The notes beneath the pieces were generated by a model, which searched no databases, was not told the origin of the DNA, and saw nothing but the letters and a program-made list of their open reading frames with translations. A program made the position numbers and the translations under genes. 64,000 bases of DNA from contig NC_088643.1 of the NCBI RefSeq assembly GCF_964019385.1, positions 6,414,495-6,478,494 on the forward strand, in the 5' to 3' direction. This DNA comes from Sycon ciliatum (taxonomy: Eukaryota; Porifera; Calcarea; Leucosolenida; Sycettidae). Positions 33,278-43,646 of the stretch are shown here, piece by piece (positions within the stretch are counted from its first letter, which is position 1; each line of letters begins with the position of its first letter).

Positions 33278-33686
33278 ACAGCGATGTAAATGTCGATAAG
33301 ACCGACGCAATGTGTGTATCGACCGTAGGAAGAGCATAGGAGACACAACGTACAAGGAAAGACTCCGTCATGCACAAGTTTAGGGAAGTGATAAGATCAG
33401 CTGTGTAGGCTTTCGACAGTGTAGCTACAAGTCAAGAGCCATGCGATGCGTGTACGTGTACGCGTCCGTGTGCATGTTACATAACTGGAGTGGAAATAGA
33501 TGTACTAGCACTATTGTGTGTTGGTGAGTTTCATGACATTGAATTGCTGCATGAAGTTGATTGTTCCAACTAGGAACACACGCTTCTTGCCGAACTTGAC
33601 ACTTGACTGACTCACGACTGCCATCCGGAGCACACGAGGAGCACGTCCCATCTTCCACTCGGCAAACCTGCAAGAAAGCACCACTC

Positions 33687-33744
33687 CCTGCTCAATACAC
33701 GGTGATTCGGGGAATTCACCCCTCATCAGTTGAGCTTGAGTAGG
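33687..33744 (-). ncRNA. Hammerhead ribozyme, family A, core mutated
   Basis: CUGAUGA (33729-33723) and GGGG/CCCC stem II are kept, but GAAA reads GAAU (33708-33705), destroying the A15.1-U16.1 pair beside the cleavage site. Predicted inactive. Confidence 0.75.
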
Positions 33745-34171
33745 CTGAGGAAGATTGTGCCTGAAAAGCACCACTTATAATAATACTGCTCTCCAGGCCA
33801 AACCATCACCAGGGATACAAACTTACAGAGACGCTTTGTTTCCAGCGCAGCGCGACAAACACCTCGTGAAGCTCCAGGCAGCAGCGTGAGTCAGAGTCGC
33901 TCATGGAGTTGTGATAAACAGACGTTGAGAGCCAGTATAGCTATTCGCAACGCTGTCACCTCCAACAACTAGTCGCACGTCCGCGTGAGGGACAACAATA
34001 CGAACTTAGAAGTTGCGACTTCGGCGGTAATAGTCATGAAGTTGATTGTTCCAACTAGGAACACACGCTTCTTGCCGAACTTGACACTTGACTGACTCAC
34101 GACTGCCATCCGGAGCACACGAGGAGCACGTCGCACCTTCCACTCGGCAAACCTGCAAGAAAGCACAACTC

Positions 34172-34213
34172 CCTGCTCAATACACCGTGTTTCGGGGAAT
34201 TCACCCCTCATCA
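34172..34213 (-). ncRNA. Hammerhead ribozyme, family A, truncated at an inversion joint
   Basis: Stem II and GAAA are intact. The 5' stem I strand is lost, and the core reads GUGAUGA because the inversion breakpoint falls at the first core base. Inactive. Confidence 0.7.
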
Positions 34214-34375
34214 CAACTCCATGAGCGACTCTGACTCACGCTGCTACCTGGAGCTTCACGAGGTGTTTGTCGCGCTGGAAACAAAGCGTCTCTGTAAGTT
34301 TGTATCCCTGGTGATGGTTTGGCCTGGAGAGCAGTATTATTATAAGTGGTGCTTTTCAGGCACAATCTTCCTCAG

Positions 34376-34433
34376 CCTACTCAAGCTCAACTGATGAGGG
34401 GTGAATTCCCCGAAACACCGTGTATTGAGCAGG
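34376..34433 (+). ncRNA. Type I hammerhead ribozyme, family A, intact
   Basis: CUGAUGA 34391-34397; stem II GGGG/CCCC, loop UGAAUU; GAAA 34412-34415; stem III ACA/UGU with loop CCG; UA cleavage site after A34424. Stem I GCUCAA/UUGAGC with an outer CCU/AGG helix and a 5' bulge. All invariant residues present. Confidence 0.88.
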
Positions 34434-34780
34434 GAGTGGTGCTTTCTTGCAGGTTTGCCGAGTGGAAGGTGGGACGTGCTCCTCGTGTGCTCCGGATGGC
34501 AGTCGTGAGTCAGTCAAGTGTCAAGTTCGGCAAGAAGCGTGTGTTCCTAGTTGGAACAATCAACTTCATGACTATTACCGCCGAAGTCGCAACTTCTAAG
34601 TTGAATTGCTGCATTGCATTCTTCTTCCATGTACATGTACGTACTTTCCACATGTTCAATCGAACTTTCTCCAGCACTACCAGGTACATGCAGGTCAGCA
34701 TCGGTTGTAGCAAGGGATGAATAGTACACAGACGATACTGCTTTCCGTCTTTCTCCTCACCTACGTCGCTGTATTCCGTT

Positions 34781-34788
34781 TATAAAGG
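34781..34788 (+). promoter_or_regulatory. TATA box upstream of the Crypton-like gene
   Basis: TATAAAGG, 84 bp before the ATG at 34865, the same spacing as the TATA box of the 225-codon gene. The mirrored copy near 36135 reads TATACAAG. Confidence 0.55.
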
Positions 34789-34864
34789 AAACGACACATT
34801 TTTCATCTTCTACGATCAACAAGTGCTTCAAATACATCTCTCATCTATTTTTCCCTGTCCCGAA

Positions 34865-35107
34865 ATGGCTGAACCCGCCCCTAAACGTTTAGCTTCCGTG
34901 ACCGATGCCGATGTAGACTCCGTGGTAGCGGGTCGTTCGCCGAAAAGTACAAAGAACAGTACGAAAATCTGGGTGTCTGTGTTAGAAACATTCATGAAGA
35001 AATCTAGTTTGACGTTGGACCTAAAAACATGCTTCAAAGATGACCTCTGCCATGTGCTTTGTAAGTGTTACGTCAGAATGAGGACGAACAAGGGTGACCT
35101 ATCATAA
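34865..35107 (+). CDS. Crypton/DUF3504-type tyrosine-recombinase N-terminal domain, truncated
   Basis: 80 codons from ATG 34865: MAEPAPKRLASVTDADVDSV, then SPKSTKNSTKIWVSVLETFM, then DDLCHVLCKCYVRMRTNKGD. The pattern (KSTxxST...V..F, then L...L..fY..vRtk.Gd) is that of the core-binding domain in Crypton recombinases and related animal DUF3504 proteins, which recombine DNA by a tyrosine mechanism. The catalytic C-terminal domain is missing: the frame ends just after entering the inner palindrome (arm starts 35069), so the gene was cut by the rearrangement. GTAAGTGT at 35061 could also be a donor splice site. Confidence 0.55.
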   Translation: MAEPAPKRLASVTDADVDSVVAGRSPKSTKNSTKIWVSVLETFMKKSSLTLDLKTCFKDDLCHVLCKCYVRMRTNKGDLS

Positions 35108-35815
35108 TTTCCAGTTCATGGTGAAATAAATATTACCGGCCACTTTGAACTCGATCTTTCCTGGACCGAGCGCTGTTGTTCGTCGGTTGTGCCGTAGTAA
35201 ATTGCCGAGTGAAGTAACAAAAATTTAGTTGTTAGGGAGGTGGGCCATGTATGAACCACGATCCTACACAGTTGCGTCGGGCATGCCGCTCTGATCTTGA
35301 CCTCGGTCATGCGAGTGATCTTGCCCTCGGTCGAGACGCCCTCGGGGCTGCGCCCCTTGGCCGTCTCGACCTCGGGCAAGATCACTCACAGACCTCGGTC
35401 AAGATCAGAGCGTCTTGCCCTCGCAAATGTGTAGGATTGTGTATTTCATATCCTACACAGTTGCGAGGGCAAGACGCTCTGATCTTGACCGAGGTCTGTG
35501 AGTGATCTTGCCCGAGGTCGAGACGGCCAAGGGGCACAGCCCCGAGGGCGTCTCGACCAAGGGCAAGATCACTCGCATGACCGAGGGCCAGATCAGAGCG
35601 GTATGCCCGACGCAACTATGTAGGATCGTGGTTCATACATGGCCCACCTCCCGAACAACTAAATTTTTGTTACTTCACTCGGCAATTTACTACGGCACAA
35701 CCGACGAACAACAGCGCTCGGTCCAGGAAAGATCAAGTTCAAAGTGGCCGGTAATATAATCACCATGAACTGGAAATTATGATAGGTCACCCTTGTTCGT
35801 CCTCATTCCGACGTA
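35069..35815. repeat. Near-perfect inner palindrome with sub-palindromes in each arm
   Basis: Arms 35069-35437 and 35450-35815 are reverse complements with few differences, joined by 12 bp. Each arm itself folds: in the left arm GACGCCCTCGGGGC faces GCCCCTTGGCCGTC around 35346, extended by GATCTTGCCC/GGGCAAGATC. The result is a four-fold hairpin able to form a branched cruciform. GC-rich compared with its neighbours. Confidence 0.9.
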
Positions 35816-35990
35816 AACGTTTTGCTTCCGTGACCGATGCCGATGTAGACTCCGTGGTAGCGGGTCGTACGCCGAAGAGTACAAAGAACAGTACGAAAAT
35901 CTGGGTGTCTGTGTTAAAAACATTCATAAAGAAATCTAGTTTGGCGTTGGACCTAAAAAGATGCTCCAAAGATGACCTCTGCCATGTGTG
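35813..35990 (+). pseudogene. Second Crypton-like N-terminal fragment
   Basis: Direct (not inverted) repeat of 34889-35050: KRFASVTDADVDSVVAGRTP through ALDLKRCSKDDLCHV. Lacks the start codon and promoter, begins where the inner palindrome ends, and passes into inverted 5' UTR sequence near 36000. Confidence 0.6.
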
Positions 35991-36959
35991 TGTGTTAGGG
36001 GCGGTTTTAATCATTTCGGGACAGGGAAAAATAGATGAGAGAATGGGAAAAATAGATGAGAGAATCTCTCATCTATTTTTCCTCAGATGTATTTGAAGCA
36101 CTTGTTGATCGTAGAAGATGAAAAATGTGTCGCTTCCTTGTATAAACGGAATACAGCGACGTAGGTGAGGAGATGGACGGAAAGCAGTATCGTCTGTGTA
36201 CTAGTATTTCATCTCTTGCTACAACCAATGCTGACCTGCATATACATGTACCTGGTAGTGCTGGAGAAAGTTTCAATGAACATGTGCCATGATGTGGAAA
36301 TTACGCACGTGCAGGAAGAATGCAGTGCAATTGCAATTCAATGTCATGAAACTCACCAACACACAATAGTGCTAGTACATCTATTTCCACTCCAGTTATG
36401 TAACATGCACACGGACGCGTACACGTACACGCATCGCATGGCTCTTGACTTGTAACTACACTGTCGAAAGCCTACACAGCTGATCTTATCACTTCCCTTA
36501 ACTTGTGCATGACGGAGTCTTTCCTTGTGTCTCCTATGCTCTTCCTACGGTCGGTACACACACGGCGTCGGTCTTATCGACATTTACATCGCTGTAGCTT
36601 CCACTTTCCAATCTCTCTCGCCAAGCTAGCTCCATCCTGTCATCGTTTAGGTAGTGATAGTGTGTGCTAGCATACAGAACAAACGAGCGCCTTTGCTGTT
36701 TCATGTTCACATTAATTTTGTTCCTTTTTTCAGTCGTTGCATGTTATAGACTAGTGGACCTACAGCAGACTGTTCATCTGTTTGGTGATATTTTCTTCCT
36801 CTGTTTGTGAGTCCCTTTCCATCAATATGGCAGCTTGTTTTGATTTCCTTTTTTTCAATTCATTTTGCTCTACTTCCTGTTTTGTTTCCGCCACTGCCCC
36901 TCACCTTGCGCTCAGTTCTCTGAGTGGAGGGCGGCGTGACCCCAAGGGGTAGCTGATTG

Positions 36960-37125
<166 letters not shown>

Positions 37126-37285
37126 AAACAGCTGTGTGGTGGATACCAGGCTAAAAATAGTGGCGGTTAATTCATCAGCCTTGCAAGCTGTTGGATGGTG
37201 TAATCCCTGCACAAGTTGCTATGTCCAACATAGCTGTTCGCTATCATCGCTTCCGCGATGGACATGTCTTAGTAGTAGAAGGAGG

Positions 37286-37338
37286 GTGTGTGTGTGTGTG
37301 TGTGTATGTGTGTGTGTGTGTGGTGTGTGTGTGTGTGC
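37286..37338. repeat. (GT)n microsatellite
   Basis: About 25 GT units with two interruptions. Confidence 0.95.
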
Positions 37339-37947
37339 ATGCTCATTGAATAGTCTAAGTTAAACGACATTTTCTTCTTTGATTCATAAGTAGGGACTGT
37401 GCTTGCGAATGAGAACACCATTCCTTACTTTGAGTTCTTTTTTGAAAATTAGACACAAAAGAAGAGTATTATGTACATGTGTACATGTATGCACAAATAA
37501 CAAAAACGGGAATATTGAAACGATTTTTACTTCTGTGATGGAACTACTAAGTACTCAATAGATTCATGTGCTGTATTGAGTAAAACTCAACCAAATTCGA
37601 GTAAAACTCAACCAAATTCCAAAAATTAAAGCATGTTGTGGACAGACATGCTAATGCAATCGATCGTTACATGTAATTCAAAATGTACTAATTATGATAG
37701 ACTGAGAACAATCATGTCAAAAACTAGAACTGACAAAATAATAAAAAAGACGATAAGAAGGGTCTAGTCAATCATTATCATCATTGAATACTTGAAACGG
37801 TAACAACTAGCCGTGACTAACACTGTTAGTGTTAACAAGGGCGGGTGAAGTGGACTATCAAAATAAGGAGGTATACAATCACGAAGTTCGAGATGAATAA
37901 CATTGCAATATACAATGTAGTGTGGGGTGTCAAATGAACGTCCATGT

Positions 37948-39169
37948 TTATACGTGTCTTCGTGTGTCTGCGTGCGCGTGTGTGTCGGTGTGATCGCCGC
38001 GGCCATCGGTTGTTGACACGGGACGCTGTTTAGATGATAATTGGACTATTCTTCGCGTTCTTCGTCTTCTTTCTTTTCGTCTTCTTGCACACATTCTGGT
38101 CTTCTTTGCTTCTCTGAAAGCGGTAGCTTTTCTGGCCGCAAAGGAAACTAGTTTTTTTCCATAATTCTTCATGGCGTTCACTAGCTCCGGTTTCATCCAT
38201 AGCTTCTGATCAGGCGATCCTGATATTGATGAAAGTAGATGGCTTCCCAAGCCGCTGCATAGAATTTCACGACTGGGGCGAATTGACTTAGCCAAACTCT
38301 TCCAGAATTCTTCATATTCGTTGAGAGCCATGAAGTAATTCTCGGGATTCAATGTCTTAAGCCTACCCATCATCAGCAGCTTCAGAACTGAGTGCTTTTC
38401 TGAGAGCTTTGCGGCCATGTCGACCAATGTTCGGGACTTATCCATATCTTCGCCCAGATCATAGTTGTCGCAATAGTTGATATCACAATGGTAGTACTTG
38501 TAAGGGTTATACGAGTCCGTCCACTCATCATCATCGTCGATAAGGGGAAATGCGTTGAGATCTTCAAGTTCCAGAGCTGATAACAATGTCCTGTCTTTCT
38601 GGGCTAAATTGTGCAGGGAATGCGCAATTTTCTCAAGCCTCCGCGAGCGGTTAACGTAAGGTACCGGTATGTATTTGGTCATCCTTGAAACAAGTGGTTC
38701 CATCGAGTTGATAATCACTCCTTGACGCGTTTTCTTCGATCCGAAACGCTTGAACAAATCTGCCACATTTCTAAACAGGTACTGCAATGGTTCAAACCGA
38801 AGGGAACTCAAGTCTTTGGTCGACTTAACGTTTCGGTCGACATCCTTCAGCAAAAGGTTTGGTAGGAACTCTCGATCTTCTTGTGCATGTAGTAAATGGC
38901 GTTCGGCGAGTGACTTGAACAGGCCAGCGCTGTCCCAGCTTGTGGTATGACTCAACTGCTGGCAGTATCCACTCTAGGCACGACAGTGTGATAATCGACT
39001 GCTTCTTTTCTCTGCCGACCAAACCAACATCCACATCGCTGCCGTAAATGCAATGCATGGTATCTATGCACCGGCTATGATACAGGCCGGCCACACCGGT
39101 GACAATTTCCAGGTTTCTGGCAACGTCTATATATGACATGTCCAAACCAGGACTGAGTTGATAGCGTTG
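37948..39169 (-). pseudogene. F-box-type gene copy 1, large exon (frameshifted)
   Basis: Equivalent to exon 2 of the gene at 52.4-54.6 kb. From the acceptor at 39170 it encodes QRYQLSPGLDMSYIDVARNL onward. A 2-bp deletion near 38953 (CAACTGCTGGC where copy 2 has CAACTGTGCTGGC) shifts the frame, after which 335 codons remain open to a full C-terminus rich in Arg/Lys (RMCARRRKERRRRTRR) and ending in TDTHAHADTRRHV. The intact C-terminus shows what copy 2 has lost. Confidence 0.7.
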
Positions 39170-40161
39170 CTGCACGCATGGGACAAAGAATACACAAATT
39201 GATAGTGAAAACAACTTATTTGTGCATTCGTGAGGCATATCGGTTGACAATTGGACCTGATCATTATGATAGTACAGCCAGTTTTCCTTAGACGCTTCCG
39301 TCTGTGATTTTCTCAATCTAAATAATAGAATGGAAGTGGAAGATTCATTGGACTTCTCGTGTGCTCTGGATGGTTGTCGTGAGTCAGTCAAGTGAGAATT
39401 CCAGTCGGCAGGAATAGCGCAAGCTCACACGTAGGGAGCAACACACAATTCCCCGGAAATAGTAAAGTATAATTGCAACGAGACGTATACGGACAAAACG
39501 GCTGCATTTCGAGTGTGAACAGGAGACGGCGTTGTGTGCCGACTCCTCCCCCCCCCCCCCCAACAACAAAACTGCATACTAGAGTTCTTTAGCATTTCAA
39601 ACACTAAGCTCCCCATGATAATTCACCGAATTTCTAACATGATTCATTCTCGCCATTGAACTTGCAAAATGCAAGCTCCGTTTCCTTATGCACCATGTTC
39701 ACACCACCAGCATTAGCTCTATTCTCAAACAGTAACTCCAACATCCCAGGAACACCCGTAGTAATGACAATTGCAAATACGTTGTGCCCCTCTAACGCTG
39801 GGAACACCTGGCAACAGCTGACCATTGGTTTCCGCCGTGAAGCTTTGGAACACCCTGCCACAGGAGATCACCTCCACTTGTCGCCATAATTCGTTAGAAC
39901 TAATGCTGAAAGTGTTCGTTCATGGTTAACCTAGCCGAACATTACCTCCCTTGAGCATTTGCCCTCATTTCCCCGTTCTTGTCTGATTGTAAAGTTTGTC
40001 AGAAATTGGCTTATAATTACCAGTACATGTATTTTCCCTATATTTCTCTCATTTTCTCGAGACACTTTTCATTTTTTATTCTATCGCCATTATAATATTG
40101 GACATCAATGCCCGATTGTTTTGCAATCTAAATTAGAACTTCAAGTAAACAAACTACTTAC

Positions 40162-40302
40162 CCGACATAGATGTCTAAACGTGTGTTCCTTGAACAGCAT
40201 CGACGGAACCTGCCTGGAGGTTCAAAGCAGCTGAAAGATGTCCCGGATGGACAACAAGGGCAGTGTATTTTCTAGCCACACGTCGAATACAATGCTGTCC
40301 AT
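40162..40302 (-). pseudogene. F-box-type gene copy 1, first exon with stop
   Basis: MDSIVFDVWLENTLPLLSIR is followed by DIFQLL and a stop inside the F-box. The exon still ends in CGG|GTAAGTAG like copy 2. With the frameshift in exon 2 this makes copy 1 a pseudogene. Confidence 0.7.
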
Positions 40303-40446
40303 TCCACACGCGGTTGACGTTAATTCCCTTGACGTGGTATCAATAGTCAATAGGTTGTTGACCCTCCGTTGCCAAGGTTTGCTCAGAGGCCTGGTCTTGT
40401 ATTCCCCGTTCTCAACGGAATGACCTGGAGGTCCGCACAACCAACA

Positions 40447-40456
40447 AACACACACA

Positions 40457-40521
<65 letters not shown>

Positions 40522-40551
40522 ACGCACACGCACACACACACACACACACGA
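40447..40551. repeat. (CA)n microsatellite
   Basis: Over 45 CA units with two small interruptions. The paralogous site at 54720-54745 has only about 12, so it expanded or shrank after duplication. Confidence 0.95.
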
Positions 40552-41069
40552 AGAGGAACACATGCACAAAAGCAATCATACAAGCAGCCAGGCATATAGA
40601 AACATACTTCACCAATACAGAATTGTTGGTCGATAGTGTCATAGAGTTGCATAAACAAGGCATCATTACAACTCCTTGCACTATTTGTTTGGATGGAATC
40701 ATTCCTGGATGACGACCCTATATGGCTATAGCCGCCATCGTCATAAAGAATTCAGTTTTTGGAGTTTGGAGTTGAGAAGTGAAGTTTCCTGAATGTGCAA
40801 GTGGCTGCGTTGGAGTTTGTGGACAATTAGAATTTTTTTCACCAATTGGAGATCATGACATGGGTAAAGTGTGAAGATATACTTTCGGGTAGTCTTAGGT
40901 AGATCACTACCTTGGGTAAGTCAAGTAACGTCAGAAAGCGGCATCAAGAAATAACGATTTCCTTGCGTCAAGCATAAACAGATGCTGGGAATTCAATTGC
41001 AGTAGTCGGTGTTTCTTGGCGTGCAGACTCAAAAAACACCAGCAGATACTGAAGAAGAATATTATTTTG

Positions 41070-41142
41070 AAGGATCAATTGGGGAAGTGAACTGCCTGAA
41101 AAGAGAAAAAATTCAGGCAGTTCACTTCCCCAATTGATCCTT
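41070..41142. repeat. Perfect 31-bp hairpin
   Basis: AAGGATCAATTGGGGAAGTG... (41070-41100) and its exact complement (41112-41142) flank an 11-bp A-rich loop. The same hairpin is kept at about 56906-56978 in the other duplicate with one mismatch. Confidence 0.9.
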
Positions 41143-41198
41143 TGAATTTGAAGTTTTCCCAATCCTTTCAAAACATTATATTGACTAGCACTATTCTT

Positions 41199-41799
41199 TT
41201 AACCCTTTAGGGGTCGAATTGTTTTGAGGATTGTTCGTCAAACTTGAGGCGGCATTAAAAAGTATCAAATATCTGAACAACCGTTCACAATTACTAACAT
41301 AACACCTATATTTTTCCGAACAAGGACAGAAAAAGGAATCCAATAGAGAAAATCAGAGCTCAATCTGACAATGTGAGGTTGCCAGCCGTTGCTCTAAATG
41401 TAGGAAATGCTTGCAAAATGGTCGGAAACCCAAAACCAAGGTCAGAGTGGACCAACCAGATTGCCCATAGTCTCTGGTAATGTGATCTGGTGTGACAGAG
41501 TTGATCGTAGGTTCCTACAAAGAGTGACAAACTGATCCAAATCTAAAATATTACTGCACTCATGAGCTTTTTGCATATTCAGACAGTTGAACGTCAACTT
41601 TTTCTTCGTGCCTGTAGTTCAAAACTTTTAGTTGCAACCTAGAAACCTAGAAAGCACAGGTTTCAAGTAGAAAATTGTCTTGAGAATCGAATTGCCAAAA
41701 ATCCAATAAAAAAAGTCAAAGAATTGGCGAAAATTGGTGATCAAAGCACTGCATGTTTGACATACGGATTAATCCGTACTATGACCCCTAAAGGGTTAA
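41199..41799. mobile_element. piggyBac-like MITE (TTAA)
   Basis: TTAA-CCCTTTAGGGGTC at the left and GACCCCTAAAGGG-TTAA at the right. CCC-type ends plus TTAA are the piggyBac signature. The duplicated locus has a single TTAA at 57036-57039 with matching flanks (CTATTCTTTTAATAT), an empty site that confirms the element and its target duplication. No transposase. Confidence 0.9.
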
Positions 41800-42440
41800 T
41801 ATAGCTATGAATAGGATGAAGGCCGCAGACACTATTCTTTGTGAATAATAATATTATTCCTTGGCCCAGTGTCAGCGAGAATCGACCTATGGGTGAAAAT
41901 ATTTCTTGACAGAAAAAGTGATTTTCTGCAACGGCAAAAATCTCTTGCTTCGCGCTGTGCACATCCAAACAAAAATTACTTCATTGCGATAATGAAAGCT
42001 TTTGATTGTCCTAAAAGTGTAGTAGGAACGTTCGCTCACGATGGCCAACTGCTGTCCATCTCTGCCAGAAGTCATTGGACTTCCTAGTTTGGAATCGTCG
42101 CGTCTGGTAGAGAACAACAACAGTTCTCACAAGATGTTTTTGTCGACACCCAATTCCTATTTTAGCAACGAGAAATTCAACTTTATTTATGCGCTCCGCC
42201 AAAGGAGCTCTTTGCTGGTGGAAGTACTTTCTGACATCTTGAAATCCTCGTAGGGCCCTTCTGATTTTAGGACAGATCCTGTCAGGGGAAATACCCAACG
42301 AGGAGACACTAGTGAGGCGACGGCGACAGAAGCGGTTCAACTGAAATGTCCTGGATCAACTCGAGTTAGGACGAAAGACCTCTGCCGCTTATGACATGAT
42401 CTGTCACCCTGAACTCCGTGCTGTACACCAAAATTCTAGC

Positions 42441-43646
42441 ATGGTGCCAGAGCTGAACTAACCTGTGTCTGTTGTGATCTATGAACTCTCTGCGCTCAGC
42501 GCTGGAATCATGGCACACTGACGCGTATGCTACCACTGAGTTTCCCACAGAGATCAAATTTGCAGCAGAACCATGATGGACTCCATATACCACAGAATCA
42601 TGTACAAGATGAAGTCCATGCTGTTAGAATGTTGTGTCTGTGCCATATTCCCTGTGGCATGCACAGATTGGGACTCCAGGTGTAGTTGTAGCTACTCTCC
42701 CTCCTGTTCTGGACTTCTGTGGGTTTTCAGCAGACTTGGGAGGGTGCAAGCAATTTTCATTGGTCCGCAGTGATGAGGATCAAGACCATCCATGCTCTAC
42801 GCCAGAGGTTGCGCGAGAGTTGTTGTGCAACAACAACTGGATGGCTGATTTATTCACTGCCTTTTGTAACACACAGTATTCTGATGTGGAAAACGCTGTG
42901 ATAAATTGTTGTATTTCCTGATATGTACCTATGCTTGTTTAAAAAAATTTGAACACTCTACGATGAAGGAGACGGCTATGGCGGAGTTTTGAACTTGTCA
43001 TTTGCATGCCTGACGTTGCGACGACGTCGCTGCGTTCCAGCACGGGTTGTTTGACTGCTGAGGCAAAGAATGTGGTATCATCGTGCTGGTCTCGTCCAGA
43101 GCTTTCCAACGAGCCCAAGATTATAAAAATCGAATGAGTACAACTAAAGTTATGACCTGGCAAAGCTGAAATTTCGTTCGACGTTTCAATGGGTGAAATT
43201 TATATGACGGTTAAAGGGTTAAGAAGCTTCTGGGTCATTGATATTGATTTGTTCCATCTAATACTTTGCCACGTGATCACTAGATATAGGGAGTTGAATC
43301 ACGTGACCGGGCACTTACATTGGGTCTCTACACGCGGATGTACGCATGGCCAGGTGGGCAGCGTCGCGTTTTTTTTTTTAATGTTTTGCTGCAAGCTCAA
43401 ATTTTTGAGCAAGAAGACAGCCATTTCCTGGTTCGTGAAAACAGTAGCTTTTGTTTGGTGTGTCGCTTGCCGTCATAGAACCGTTTTCCGACGTCCAAAG
43501 TTCATTTCGATCGTGTTTTTCAGTGCTTTCTTCTGGTTGCTCGCCGAGGAAACGCTCATATTCGTGTAGAGCACCCTCGAATTTAGTAAGATCGAGTCGT
43601 CCTGCAACTTCAGGAATTAGCAAAAGTCTGCCAAATTACCTGATCG
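42441..43646. other. No recognised gene; part of a region missing from copy 2
   Basis: An 81-codon minus-strand frame (43378-43623) runs divergently from the transposase-like gene, with 23 bp between starts. It has no known domain. GGTTAAAGGGTTAA at 43189-43212 resembles a piggyBac-type end, but no partner was found. Confidence 0.45.

Larger units (their letters stand above)
33553..34600. mobile_element. Hammerhead-bearing retroelement family A, copy 2
   Basis: Inserted in the left palindrome arm with a 14-bp target duplication TTGAATTGCTGCAT (33539-33552 and 34601-34614); the right arm at about 36340 lacks the element. Inverted terminal arms (about 33553-33920 against 34214-34571) each carry a hammerhead. 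A partial reverse copy (34000-34213) ends exactly inside a hammerhead core, where it meets the forward arm. The layout matches family C and the PLE. No protein encoded. Confidence 0.8.
33278..36598. repeat. Large palindrome 2 with nested inner palindrome
   Basis: 33278-33548 is the reverse complement of 36335-36598, and 34601-34870 of about 36000-36345. The centre is a near-perfect inner palindrome (35069-35815). The left arm alone carries a hammerhead element of about 1.05 kb between these matching segments. Confidence 0.85.

Noticed and set aside
33511-34720. Repeated frame MRGEFPETPCIEQGVVLSCR as a protein-coding gene
   Set aside because: It translates the hammerhead ribozyme and its flank; copies are truncated and frames are not consistently conserved.
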